Below, in pieces: positions 8,168 to 16,162 of a stretch of 36,915 nt of DNA. Source of the stretch: Cupriavidus basilensis (lineage in GTDB: Bacteria > Pseudomonadota > Gammaproteobacteria > Burkholderiales > Burkholderiaceae). The notes beneath the pieces were generated by a model. It was not told the origin of the DNA and ran no database searches. It saw nothing but the letters and a program-made list of their open reading frames with translations. Numbering within the stretch: position 1 is the stretch's first letter; each line of letters begins with the position of its first letter. The position numbers were made by a program, and so were the translations under genes. The DNA lies in assembly GCF_029335485.1 (NCBI RefSeq), contig NZ_JARJLM010000048.1, positions 1 through 36,915 on the forward strand, read 5' to 3'.

Positions 8168-8544
8168 AGGGTCTCCAGTTCATTCGATCCGGGTCAGTCC
8201 GGTCCGGGGGGGCGATCCGCCTTCCGGCTTCCGATTTCCGATTGCGGGCCCGTCCATCCATGGGAGCGACGGCAGATAAAGGGCCGGGATATGGGAGCCA
8301 GGTGGGAGCCAGGCAACCCGGTGCGGCGCAGTACCGCCGCAATACGCGCATCCGGCAAGTCTACCGTGCACATCCTGCCTGTCTGGCGTGCCGGCCGCAA
8401 GCGGCCGGCACATCTTCGCGGTTGGGTTGCATTCCTGGCGGTTAATTGCGGTTGAACCCGACTGCAGCCAGTTGCCGGCCCTTGCCAACCCGGATCGACG
8501 GTTTAACATGTCGACCTTGCTCCACCCGGCCCCAAGGTCTTCCG
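8168..8544. other. Divergent intergenic region with a strong hairpin
   Basis: A 377-bp gap between the divergent DGPF and DKNYY genes. No convincing coding frame is seen. Its only clear structure is the perfect inverted repeat at 8388-8411. The promoters of both flanking genes must lie here, but I could not identify them. Confidence 0.45.
8388..8411. repeat. Perfect 10-bp inverted repeat, 4-nt loop
   Basis: GTGCCGGCCG (8388-8397), loop CAAG, then CGGCCGGCAC (8402-8411): a perfect GC-rich hairpin in the gap between two divergent genes. Because transcription runs away from it on both sides, it is not a terminator for either neighbour. It could be a dispersed REP-like element or a leader structure of the DKNYY gene. 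Confidence 0.6.
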
Positions 8545-10044
8545 ATGCCAGCCAAGCTACAGCCCACCAACCATCCCTCGTACTGCATCGACGGCGATAC
8601 CGTGCTCTGGCACGGCCGGCCGCTCTGGGCCAAAGACGGCAGCCCCCTGCCCGTCGCGCATCCCCGGGCATTCCGCTGCATCGCCGGGCGCTGGTTCACC
8701 GATGGCGAGCACGTCATCGTGCAGGCGCAGCAGGGCAGCGGCTCCGTCTACTACTATTTCTACCGTATCGAAGACCCCGACCTGGCCACCTTCGAGGTCC
8801 TCAACGAGCGTTACGCCCGCGATGCCCGCCAGGCCTACTACATCACTGGCAAGACCATCCGCACCCGCAGCCCGCAGGCCTTCCGCCCGCTGGCCTACCA
8901 GGGGTGGCGATGGCCTGAGAACGGCCCCCTGGAACCCGTGGAATGCGTGCATGCCTACTACGCGGTGGACCATGAGGCGGCCTACCTCAACGGCAAGCGC
9001 ATCGCCGGCGCCGACGGCGCCACCGTGGTGGGCTTCGACGGGAGCTATATCGCCGATGCCAGCCACGTCTACTATCATGGCCGCCGCATCGAGGCTGACC
9101 GGGCCAGCTTTGTGGTGGCGCCCAACGGCGACGGCCCGCTTCAGATGACCGACAGGATCGGTCCCATCGACCACGGCAAGCGCCAGACCGTGATCGACAA
9201 CGGCGAGGCAGAGCGATGGCGGGATTTCTTCACCGCCCTTCCGGCGCTGCAGGACTACTGGTGGCACCGCCTGCAGGCGCCGGCCGCGCGCCCACGGGAA
9301 GTCGAGTACGGCGGCCACCGCCTGACCGGGCTCGACCCGGACAGCTTCGCCGCGCACGAACTGCGGCTGGTCCACGGCCTTCCCGGCGTGTTCTGCGGCG
9401 ATGCCCGCGGCATTCACTGGCTCTACAGCTGCGGCGAGGGCCACTGCGAACTGATCCCGCTCTCCACGCAACCGATCACCGGACTGCGGCAACTCGACGA
9501 GCACTATGTCAGCGACGGCGTCACCGTGTTTTTTGTGCCGAACCACTACGAAACGCCGCAGGCCCTGCGCAAGGTCGATCCCGCCGCCTTCACGGTGCTG
9601 CGTGGCGGCTGGGCCCGCGACGCCGGCCGCGCGTTCTATCTGGGCACGGTGAAGAAAGGCGTGGCCCCGCAGGCGCTGCGGCTCGAAGGTTGCTATGCCT
9701 GGGACGCGGACCAGTTGTTCTGCGACGGCAAGCCGCTCAAGGTTGGCGTGCCGCATGACACCCTGCAGGTGCCCCACCCGGGCTTCCTGCTGGCCGGCGA
9801 CCAGCTTTTCTTCGGCCGCCGCCCGGTATCGGCCAGGCGCGTCCACCTGCCCACCCTCGAATTCCTGGATCACGACTTCGCGCGCGACCGCAAGCACGCC
9901 TACATCGTCGGCTACATCAGCCTGGTGGCGATCGACGGCGCCGATCCGGCCAGCTTCCGCGTGCTGGGCAAGGGCCGCGCCGCCGACGCCATGCGCGAAT
10001 ACGATGCGCGCGCCCTCAAGGACGCTACCGCGCCGGCCGATTGA
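8545..10044 (+). CDS. DKNYY-family repeat protein
   Basis: A 499-residue protein built from repeated DKNYY-type units, each with a Y/F-A-x-D-x-x-x-x-Y-Y-x-G-K-x-I-like core. Examples are YARDARQAYYITGKTI, YVSDGVTVFFVP, WARDAGRAFYLGT, YAWDADQLFCDGKPLK and FARDRKHAYIVGY. Each unit is often followed by 'DPASF' or similar, as in 'GADPASFRVLGKG'. There is no signal peptide or membrane segment, so it is probably cytoplasmic. DKNYY proteins have no established biochemical role; some are linked to contact-dependent or toxin-immunity loci, but nothing here supports that. The start at 8545 (MPAKLQPT) begins the conserved architecture; the longer frame from 8446 reads like non-coding sequence. It stands alone, 95 bp before the sia operon. 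Confidence 0.8.
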   Translation: MPAKLQPTNHPSYCIDGDTVLWHGRPLWAKDGSPLPVAHPRAFRCIAGRWFTDGEHVIVQAQQGSGSVYYYFYRIEDPDLATFEVLNERYARDARQAYYITGKTIRTRSPQAFRPLAYQGWRWPENGPLEPVECVHAYYAVDHEAAYLNGKRIAGADGATVVGFDGSYIADASHVYYHGRRIEADRASFVVAPNGDGPLQMTDRIGPIDHGKRQTVIDNGEAERWRDFFTALPALQDYWWHRLQAPAARPREVEYGGHRLTGLDPDSFAAHELRLVHGLPGVFCGDARGIHWLYSCGEGHCELIPLSTQPITGLRQLDEHYVSDGVTVFFVPNHYETPQALRKVDPAAFTVLRGGWARDAGRAFYLGTVKKGVAPQALRLEGCYAWDADQLFCDGKPLKVGVPHDTLQVPHPGFLLAGDQLFFGRRPVSARRVHLPTLEFLDHDFARDRKHAYIVGYISLVAIDGADPASFRVLGKGRAADAMREYDARALKDATAPAD

Positions 10045-10082
10045 TCGGCCCGGGCCGCCTGGCCTTGATCAAGTGTCACATA

Positions 10083-10106
10083 AGCGACATGTGAGCGACA
10101 TACAAT
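10083..10106 (+). promoter_or_regulatory. Possible sia operon promoter with 8-bp direct repeat
   Basis: AGCGACAT occurs twice, at 10083-10090 and 10094-10101 (11-bp period, about one helical turn). A TACAAT -10-like hexamer at 10101-10106 lies 33 bp before the siaA-like start. No clear -35 is seen, so activator binding to the repeat would be a reasonable guess. Confidence 0.35.
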
Positions 10107-10139
10107 CGGCGCCTTCCCAATAATCCGAATGGCCTGGCG

Positions 10140-11375
10140 ATGTCTGACGTCCCGGTTGACTCCCATGTGGCTCGCTCCCGCTTCCGGCAGCCCTGTGCCG
10201 AGGATCTGTGCGTTGCCACGCCATCGGTGACCACCGGGCACAACAACCAGGAAGTCCTGGATGTGTTCGGCAAGCACCGGGATCTCGCCAGCCTGCCGGT
10301 GACCGAGGATGACAGGCCGATCGGCCTGATCAACCGTGCGATCTTCATGTCGCAGATGAGCAAGCCCTATCATCGCGAGCTCTACGACCGCAAGAGTTGC
10401 ATCGCCTTCATGGACAAGGAGCCGCTGGTGGTCGATGCCGGGATGAGCATCGAGGCCCTGACGTTCAAGGCCGTCGAATACGGCGAAAAAGCGCTCGCCG
10501 ACGGCTTCATCGTCGCGCAGGACGGCCGCTTCCTCGGCATCGGGCATGGCTTGCAGCTGATGCGCGCGGTCGCCGACATGCAGGCCGAGAAGAACCGGCA
10601 GATCATGCACAGCATCGACTATGCCAGCACCATCCAGCGCTCGATGCTGCGCCCCTCGCGCGAGGCGCTCGCCCGCACCCTTGGCGATGCGGGCCTGGTG
10701 TGGGAGCCGCGCGATGTGGTCGGCGGCGACTTTTATCACTTTGCCGCCTTCGACGACGGCTGGTTCGCCGCGCTGGCCGATTGCACCGGCCACGGCGTGC
10801 CGGGCGCGTTCATGACGCTGATTTCCTCGTCCATCCTGATCCAGGCCATCGAGCAGCGGGGTCCGCGCGATCCCGGCGCACTATTGATGGCGGTCAACCG
10901 CGGCATCAAGCAGATGCTGGGACAGACGGAAGCCCATGACGGTGCGCCCGAATCGAACGACGGCATGGATGCCGCGTTCTTCTGGTACGACAACGCCAGC
11001 CGCCGACTCTCCTTCGCCGGCGCCAAGAGCGCCCTGTTCGTGCTCCATCCCGGCGACGAAGAAGGGGAAATGGTGGACGGCGAACGCATGGGGGTCGGCT
11101 ATGTCGACACCGACATGGATTTCGCCTGGCAGAACCGCCTCGTCCAGACACAGCCGGACAGCGTGGTGTTCGTGACCACCGATGGGCTGATCGACCAGAT
11201 CGGCGGCCCCCGGGAAATCGCCTTTGGCAAGCGCCGCATCCGCGAGGCGATCCGCGCCAACCGGCATGCCAGCGCCGCGCAACTCAACCAGGCCGTGCTG
11301 GACCGGTACCGTGCCTGGCAAGGCCATCATCGCCGACGTGACGATCTCACCTTCTTCTGCTTTCGCGTCCAATAG
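10140..11375 (+). CDS. siaA: SiaA-like PP2C phosphatase with N-terminal CBS pair
   Basis: A 411-residue protein phosphatase. The C-terminal SpoIIE/PP2C domain (about 165-411) has the metal-binding aspartates in GGDFYHF (D197), ADCTGHGVPGAF (D214), TTDG (D348) and RRDDLTFF (D401/402). The N-terminus carries two CBS-like units (about 25-75 and 90-147), with PVTEDDRPIGLINR and GFIVAQDGRFLGIG. In Pseudomonas, SiaA is a membrane protein with a periplasmic sensor and HAMP that dephosphorylates SiaC; here the sensor is replaced by a cytoplasmic CBS pair, which usually binds nucleotides. It is the first gene of a four-gene operon and is followed after 7 bp by siaB. The phosphatase role is inferred from the intact metal site and the operon. 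The symbol follows the operon, not overall identity. Confidence 0.85.
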   Translation: MSDVPVDSHVARSRFRQPCAEDLCVATPSVTTGHNNQEVLDVFGKHRDLASLPVTEDDRPIGLINRAIFMSQMSKPYHRELYDRKSCIAFMDKEPLVVDAGMSIEALTFKAVEYGEKALADGFIVAQDGRFLGIGHGLQLMRAVADMQAEKNRQIMHSIDYASTIQRSMLRPSREALARTLGDAGLVWEPRDVVGGDFYHFAAFDDGWFAALADCTGHGVPGAFMTLISSSILIQAIEQRGPRDPGALLMAVNRGIKQMLGQTEAHDGAPESNDGMDAAFFWYDNASRRLSFAGAKSALFVLHPGDEEGEMVDGERMGVGYVDTDMDFAWQNRLVQTQPDSVVFVTTDGLIDQIGGPREIAFGKRRIREAIRANRHASAAQLNQAVLDRYRAWQGHHRRRDDLTFFCFRVQ

Positions 11376-11382
11376 CCCTGAT

Positions 11383-11952
11383 ATGAACGGTACTTCGATT
11401 GACAACGAATATGGGGCATTCTTCGATATGGCCCGTGAACGCAACGTGATCTTCTACTACGTCGGATATTTCTCCCAAAACATTATCGCGGCGATGTCCG
11501 ACGCGGTCCGGCTGCAGCTGACGATCACCGGCGTCGATGGCACGACCCGGCGCAAGCTGTTCTCCTCGTTTGTCGAGATGGCGCAGAATATCGTGCACTA
11601 CTCGTCCGACGCGCTCACGCCGCCAACCCAGGACACCAATCAGTTGCGGCACGGCTCGGTCTGCATCAGCATGCTCGACGACCGCTACCGGCTGATGTGC
11701 TCCAATCCGGTGGCGATCGCCAGGGTCGGTCAGCTTCGCGCCGCGCTGGAGCCATTGCGCACCATGACGCTGGAACAGATCAAGCAGGCCTACAAGGAAA
11801 CCATGCGTGCCGAAGCGCCGGAGGGCAGCAAGGGTGCCGGCCTGGGTTTCCTGACGGTGGCGCGCGACGCCAGCGCCCCGCTCGAATACAGCTTCCAGCC
11901 TATCGACACCGATCCGGTGTCGACGATGTTCCACCTCACCGCCACGATCTGA
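11383..11952 (+). CDS. siaB: SiaB-family protein kinase
   Basis: A 189-residue GHKL-fold kinase of the SiaB family. The N-box is FVEMAQNIVHYS at about residues 62-73 and the glycine-rich ATP lid is EGSKGAGLGFL at about 147-157. Family knowledge: SiaB phosphorylates SiaC on a Ser/Thr, opposing SiaA. There is no membrane segment. The start at 11383 (MNGTSIDNEYG) begins the conserved protein; the longer overlapping frame inside siaA is a shadow. The SiaC gene follows 22 bp later. All three partners are adjacent, so function can be inferred with fair confidence. Confidence 0.88.
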   Translation: MNGTSIDNEYGAFFDMARERNVIFYYVGYFSQNIIAAMSDAVRLQLTITGVDGTTRRKLFSSFVEMAQNIVHYSSDALTPPTQDTNQLRHGSVCISMLDDRYRLMCSNPVAIARVGQLRAALEPLRTMTLEQIKQAYKETMRAEAPEGSKGAGLGFLTVARDASAPLEYSFQPIDTDPVSTMFHLTATI

Positions 11953-11974
11953 ACGGGATGAAAAAGGGAAAGTA

Positions 11975-12364
11975 ATGGAAAACCTGTTCATTGCCGCCAC
12001 ACCGACATCGCCCGAGGTGAGCTTCGATTTCGGGCAGCATACGCTGTCGCTCAAGGGCGAGTCCTATCCGGAAAACGCCGCCGCGTTCTATGGCGATGTG
12101 ATCGTCCGCCTGCGCCGCTACCTGGCCGCCTGCGAAGGCGCCGAGGTCACGGTCCACGTCGCGCTGACGTATTTCAACAGCTCCAGCACCAAGGTGCTGT
12201 TCAGCATGTTCGACGCCATGAACGATGCGGCCGACAAGGGCAACCGGGTGATCCTGCATTGGTATCACGACGTGGACGACGATACGATCCTGGAGTTCGG
12301 CCAGGAACTGCACGCCGATTTCCCGGCCATCGAATTCTTCGACCACGCCACCACGGCGAGCTGA
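11975..12364 (+). CDS. siaC: SiaC (DUF1987) phospho-switch protein
   Basis: A 129-residue DUF1987/SiaC protein with the family opening (SPEVSFDFGQHTLSLKG, SYPEN) and the central ALTYFNSSSTKVLF segment at about 63-76. In P. aeruginosa the Thr in the equivalent YxNTSS segment is the phosphorylation site; here the first Ser of NSSS (S69) is the likely counterpart, a conservative change. Dephosphorylated SiaC binds and activates the diguanylate cyclase SiaD. An AAGGGAAAG stretch precedes the ATG. The next gene starts 7 bp after its stop. Confidence 0.9.
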   Translation: MENLFIAATPTSPEVSFDFGQHTLSLKGESYPENAAAFYGDVIVRLRRYLAACEGAEVTVHVALTYFNSSSTKVLFSMFDAMNDAADKGNRVILHWYHDVDDDTILEFGQELHADFPAIEFFDHATTAS

Positions 12365-12371
12365 CCCGCGG

Positions 12372-13109
12372 ATGACCGAGCCCGACCTTTTCGATTCGGA
12401 AAACAGCGTCCTGGCTGGCGCCAAGGCAGTATTCGGCAATCCCCATGCCGGCAGCGAAGCGTACCGCGACACGCTCGGCCAGCTGATTGCCTATTACGAG
12501 CGGCTGATGCGCGAGACGCGCCGACTGATACGGCGCAGCGACCGGGAAGAGCTGGAGATGAACCGGCTCAACCATCGCCTGCAGGAACTGGCGCGCGAGC
12601 TGGAGTTCCGCGCCACGCGCGACACCCTGACCGGCGCGCTGAATCGCGGTGCGATCATCGAGCAGGCTGGCATCATCCTCGCCGGCGGCAGCCTCGCCCT
12701 GATCGTGCTCGATATCGACCACTTCAAGCGGGTCAACGATACGCTCGGCCACCCGGTCGGCGATACCGTGATCCGTGGCGTCGTCGGCTGCCTGGAGCGG
12801 ACGGTGCAGGACGCCGGGATGATCGGCCGGGTCGGCGGCGAGGAGTTCGCGGCACTGGTGCCCGGGCTTTCGCTCGACGCCGCGGTTGGCCTGGCGGAAC
12901 GCATGCGGCTGCATATTGCGGGCCATGCGTTCGCCGTGCCCCCCGGCATGCAGATCACGGCCAGTTTCGGCGTCAGCTGGAGCCCGCGCGGAACGGGTTT
13001 CGATCAGGCATATGGGCATGCGGACGCGGCGCTGTACGAGGCCAAGCGCGGTGGCCGCAACCGAGTCGTGAGCTTGACCGGGTCCGACCTCGCCCCGCCG
13101 CTGCACTAA
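12372..13109 (+). CDS. siaD: SiaD diguanylate cyclase
   Basis: A 245-residue cytoplasmic GGDEF protein. A charged coiled-coil N-terminus (about 30-82), which in SiaD binds SiaC, is followed by the GGDEF domain (about 83-235) with DIDHFKRVNDTLGH and the active-site GGEEF at 155-159. The canonical I-site RxxD would occupy residues 146-149, but these read QDAG, so product inhibition is probably weak or absent; an RTVQD with the wrong spacing lies nearby. Output would be cyclic di-GMP governing aggregation and biofilm, as in the Pseudomonas operon. It is the last gene of the operon and converges with the SsuA-like gene 37 bp away. Confidence 0.9.
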   Translation: MTEPDLFDSENSVLAGAKAVFGNPHAGSEAYRDTLGQLIAYYERLMRETRRLIRRSDREELEMNRLNHRLQELARELEFRATRDTLTGALNRGAIIEQAGIILAGGSLALIVLDIDHFKRVNDTLGHPVGDTVIRGVVGCLERTVQDAGMIGRVGGEEFAALVPGLSLDAAVGLAERMRLHIAGHAFAVPPGMQITASFGVSWSPRGTGFDQAYGHADAALYEAKRGGRNRVVSLTGSDLAPPLH

Positions 13110-13146
13110 GCATCCAGGCGGATTGCCGGGCGCGTGGCGTGCTGCG

Positions 13147-14112
13147 CTATGCGGGCAGCGGAAAGCGCGTATCGAACGTGGTCCGCACATCCAGCCGCTG
13201 CTTGAGCAGCCCGGCCTTCAGGTAAAAATCCGCCGTACGCTGCTGCTCGGCGATCACCTGCGCGTCGATATTGCGCCATTGCGTGCGGCGCCGCTCGAAC
13301 TGCAGCCGGGCCGCCTCCGGCGGAATGCCGATGATGCGCGCCAGCGCCGCCGAGAAGCTGTCCACATGCTGGTACGACCAGACCTGCGCGCGCACCACGC
13401 GTTGAAGGAAATCGCCCAGCAGCTCGCGCCTGGCGGCCAGCGCGCTGTCCGTCGCCGCGAGATAGCTGAGCCCGGACCACAGGCCCCGGCCGCTGACCAG
13501 GACACGGGCATGCCCGCTGGTTTCCGCCAGCGCCGTATAGGGCTCCCAGGTGGCCCACGCATCGATGGAGCCATTGACCAGCGCAAGCTTGGCGTCCGCC
13601 GGCGGCAGGAAGCGCAGGCTAGCGTCCTCCGGCTTGAGGCCGGCCGACTCCAGCGCCTTCAGCGCGACGAAATGGCCGATCGACCCGCGATTCGTGCCGA
13701 TGTTCCTGCCGCGCAGATCGGCCGCCGTCCTGAGGGGCGAATTCGCCCGCACCAGCACGGCCGTGCCGAACGGATCCGAGCGGTTGGCGCCGATGATCTT
13801 GATGGGCGTGCCGGCTGCCAGCGCAAAGATGGCCGGCGCGTCGCCGATGGGGCCCGAGTCCACCGCCCCCGCGTTGAGCGCCTCGGCCAGCGGCGCGGCG
13901 GCGGGAAACTCGGTCCACTGGATGTCGTAGGCGAGCCCCTTCAGCTCGCCCGCGCTTTCCAGCAAGGCACGCAGGCCGCCCTTCTGGTCGCCGGCCCGGA
14001 GCACGGGGCGGCCCTGCGCGGAAACGCAGAGCGGCAAGGCCGCGCCTGCCGCTGCCGCCGCGCCGAAGCGCAGGAATCGTCTTCGGGATGCCGTCATATT
14101 GCCGCTCGCCAT
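13147..14112 (-). CDS. SsuA-like periplasmic sulfonate-type binding protein
   Basis: A 321-residue periplasmic binding protein of the aliphatic-sulfonate/NitT-TauT class. A twin-arginine-like signal (SRRRFLRFGAAAAAGAALPL) leads a two-lobed domain with IGDAPAIFALAAGTPIKIIG, GTNRGSIGHF and DAWATWEPYTA, all typical of SsuA. It would bind a sulfonate or related sulfur compound for an ABC importer, but no SsuB ATPase or SsuC permease is nearby, so it must share another transporter or act alone. The start at 14112 lies 5 bp after the monooxygenase stop; an alternative ATG at 14097 gives a cleaner signal peptide. It is co-transcribed with the monooxygenase. Confidence 0.83.
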   Translation of the reverse strand: MASGNMTASRRRFLRFGAAAAAGAALPLCVSAQGRPVLRAGDQKGGLRALLESAGELKGLAYDIQWTEFPAAAPLAEALNAGAVDSGPIGDAPAIFALAAGTPIKIIGANRSDPFGTAVLVRANSPLRTAADLRGRNIGTNRGSIGHFVALKALESAGLKPEDASLRFLPPADAKLALVNGSIDAWATWEPYTALAETSGHARVLVSGRGLWSGLSYLAATDSALAARRELLGDFLQRVVRAQVWSYQHVDSFSAALARIIGIPPEAARLQFERRRTQWRNIDAQVIAEQQRTADFYLKAGLLKQRLDVRTTFDTRFPLPA

Positions 14113-14117
14113 CCCCT

Positions 14118-15215
14118 TCAGGCTGCCTTGCGGCCGGCACCCGCCGCCGCTTCGCGCTGCGCCACCAGCGCCCGCACGCGCGGGATCAGCTCGCGGCCAT
14201 AGTCCACGGCATCTTCCAGCGGATCGAAGCCGCGGATCAGGAAGGTGGTCACGCCGAGATCGTAGTAATCTAGCAGCGCATCGGCCACCTGCTCCGGCGT
14301 GCCCACCAGCGCGGTGGAGTTGGAGCGCGCGCCGGTCAGCCTGGCGAGCTCCGTCCAGAGGCGCTTGTCCACGCGCGGCCCCTGCTCGGCGGCGGCCAGC
14401 AGGCGGCGCGCGCCTTCGCTTTGCTGGGGTCCGCCCTGCCCCAGGCCAGCGGCATCGCGCAGGCGGCGCGTCTGCGCCAGGATGCCGTCCGCGCGCGCCC
14501 ACGCCAGCGTTTCCGTTTCGGCCAGGATCGGCCGGAACGAGACCGAGAAGCGCACCTGCCGGCCGTTCCGGGCCGCTTCGGCGCGCACGCGCGTGGTGAT
14601 GTCGCGCACCTGCTCGAGCGATTCGCCCCACAGCGCATAGACATCGGCGTGGCGGCCGGCCACATCGATCGCCGCCTCCGACGCACCGCCGAAGAAGATC
14701 GGCACATGCGGCTGCTGCACGGGTTTGACCTCGGAAAAACCCTGCCTGAAACGGTAGTGCCTGCCTTCGTGATCGAACGGTTTTTCCTCGGTCCAGATAC
14801 GGCGCAGGATGCCCAGGTACTCGTCGGTGCGCCCGTAGCGATCATCGTGCCCAAGGAAATCGCCGTCGCGCTGCTGCTCCGGGTCCGAACCGCCGGAGAT
14901 GAAGTGCACGCCAAGCCGGCCACCGCTGAACTGGTCGAGCGAGGCGATCTGCCTGGCCGCCAGCGTCGGCGCGGTAAAACCCGGGCGATGGGCCAGCATG
15001 AAATGCACGCGCTCCGTCACCGCGGCCGCATAGGAGATGGTGAGCGTGGCCGACGGGCCGGTGGAGTGATGCGGCACCAGCACGCGGTCGAAGCCGGCGT
15101 TCTCATGCGCTTGCGCAAAGACGCGCACATAGTCGCGATCCACCACCGGTCCGCTGGCCGGATGGATCTCCGACTGTTTCTGGCTCTGGATCATGCCAAT
15201 GATCTCGACGCTCAT
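14118..15215 (-). CDS. SsuD-like FMNH2-dependent (LLM) monooxygenase
   Basis: A 365-residue luciferase-like TIM-barrel monooxygenase of the alkanesulfonate/dimethylsulfone group. Marks are DRVLVPHHSTGPS (about 43-55), LDQFSGGRLGVHFISGGSDPEQQRDG (in two stretches, about 93-118), PIFFGGASEAA (172-182) and YALWGE (193-198). Such enzymes use FMNH2 and O2 to release sulfite from organosulfur compounds. The segment equivalent to E. coli SsuD R226/H228 (numbers from memory) appears to read VSFRP at 225-229, so the substrate may not be a simple alkanesulfonate. AGGAG lies about 7 bp before the ATG at 15215. No SsuE-type reductase is adjacent; the ferredoxin-NADP reductase at 19.8 kb is not an obvious substitute. 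It is the first gene of a two-gene operon. Confidence 0.85.
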   Translation of the reverse strand: MSVEIIGMIQSQKQSEIHPASGPVVDRDYVRVFAQAHENAGFDRVLVPHHSTGPSATLTISYAAAVTERVHFMLAHRPGFTAPTLAARQIASLDQFSGGRLGVHFISGGSDPEQQRDGDFLGHDDRYGRTDEYLGILRRIWTEEKPFDHEGRHYRFRQGFSEVKPVQQPHVPIFFGGASEAAIDVAGRHADVYALWGESLEQVRDITTRVRAEAARNGRQVRFSVSFRPILAETETLAWARADGILAQTRRLRDAAGLGQGGPQQSEGARRLLAAAEQGPRVDKRLWTELARLTGARSNSTALVGTPEQVADALLDYYDLGVTTFLIRGFDPLEDAVDYGRELIPRVRALVAQREAAAGAGRKAA

Positions 15216-15590
15216 CGTAGGCTCCTGTCCCTGGTTTGTGCCTGGTTTTGCCAAGGCTGCGGTGCCATCAAGCCCGGCACCGCACTGACAAGACATGAAC
15301 ATACGCCGCGCCGGTCCGATCCTTAAGGAATAAGAACGAGGGTCGATATGCGGATTTGCAGGGCTGCCCGCCGCAGCGGTTAAACCTGCCGCCTCCGCCA
15401 CACGCCATGCACCGATCGCGCCGGCCTCCCTGCCCGTCACGCTTGCCCATGCCAAAACGCCGCCTTCATCGGGGGACATCGTGGACCGGTTCAACGGTAT
15501 GCCGGTGCGGCGCGGCTGGCACGGAACCGGCGCCATCTTGCCGATGGCGCCGGTTCGGACAGCGCAAGGCTATATTCCGCGGCAGCGCGA
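15216..15590. other. Gene-free region upstream of the monooxygenase
   Basis: A 375-bp stretch between the monooxygenase start and the 3' end of the small secreted-protein gene. It contains the AT-rich candidate regulator site at 15325-15338. The open frames crossing it have no ribosome site and look like chance frames of GC-rich DNA. Confidence 0.5.
15325..15338 (-). promoter_or_regulatory. Candidate sulfur-regulator site ahead of SsuD-like gene
   Basis: On the minus strand this AT-rich patch reads CGTTCTTATTCCTT; the palindrome CCTTAAGG (15321-15328) overlaps its downstream end. It lies 110-123 bp upstream of the monooxygenase start. A near-identical CGTTTTTATTCGTT lies upstream of the rhodanese gene (25619-25632). 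CysB/SsuR-type LysR regulators bind AT-rich sites like this, but the match is inference. Confidence 0.35.
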
Positions 15591-15980
15591 CTAGCCGGCG
15601 GCAGCGCTCTTCAAGCCGTTCGACACGCCTTGTGCCGCTTCCTTGCACCACTGCTTGGCGCCAAGCTTGCTGCTTTCAATCCCTTCTTCCTTGCCGTCAG
15701 CCATCTGCACCTTACCGCGCAGACCTATGGCCTCGCTGGCGTCGCCCCCGCTTGTGTCTACGCCCGGGATCGCGGCGATCAGACCCACCATCTTCCTGGC
15801 GTTCCTGACGCTATCCTCCTTCAGGAAGCCCTTTCCCACACAGTAGCTGGTGAGGCCGGCGACGTTGCGGGACATGTCATACATTCCCTTGAGCGCAGCC
15901 GGGTCTGCTTGTGCATGCGCCGGAGCGGAGAGCGCGGTCATGCTTGCAGCCATCAGGAATGCAGAAATCTTCTTTTTCAT
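15591..15980 (-). CDS. Small secreted protein of unknown function
   Basis: A 129-residue protein with a clear Sec signal peptide (MKKKISAFLMAASMTALS..., cleavage after AHA at about residue 23). The mature part is helical and has only two cysteines (SYC at about 46 and QWC at about 112), which could form one disulfide. I do not recognise the family. The ribosome site is an AGAGAGAG run immediately before the ATG, part of a short duplicated purine tract (15981-15999). A possible operator lies 79-93 bp upstream. It is on the same strand as its neighbours but separated from both. Confidence 0.75.
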   Translation of the reverse strand: MKKKISAFLMAASMTALSAPAHAQADPAALKGMYDMSRNVAGLTSYCVGKGFLKEDSVRNARKMVGLIAAIPGVDTSGGDASEAIGLRGKVQMADGKEEGIESSKLGAKQWCKEAAQGVSNGLKSAAAG

Positions 15981-16058
15981 CTCTCTCTAATCTCTCTCTA
16001 TTCATTCAAACGCAGGGTTTCTCGATCCAGGTCTTCCGGGCGAGCCGCGAAGCATACT

Positions 16059-16073
16059 ATACATCACATGTAT
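16059..16073. promoter_or_regulatory. Inverted repeat ATACAT-CAC-ATGTAT, possible operator
   Basis: A perfect 6-bp inverted repeat with a 3-bp spacer, in an AT-rich patch about 80 bp upstream of the small secreted protein. The minus strand across it also contains TATAGTATG, a possible -10 region, so a repressor bound here could block that promoter. The regulator is unknown. Confidence 0.45.
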
Positions 16074-16162
16074 GCCACCCCCCGGGCACGGCTCTGCATG
16101 GCGCTGCGGCCGCGCCATGCCTGCACCCCGCTTCCCGCTGGCGCGCGGGTGGCTTCAGGTTG

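Noticed and set aside
14112-14631. Extended N-terminus for the SsuA-like protein
   Set aside because: It would run through the monooxygenase gene; the twin-arginine signal near 14097 marks the true beginning.
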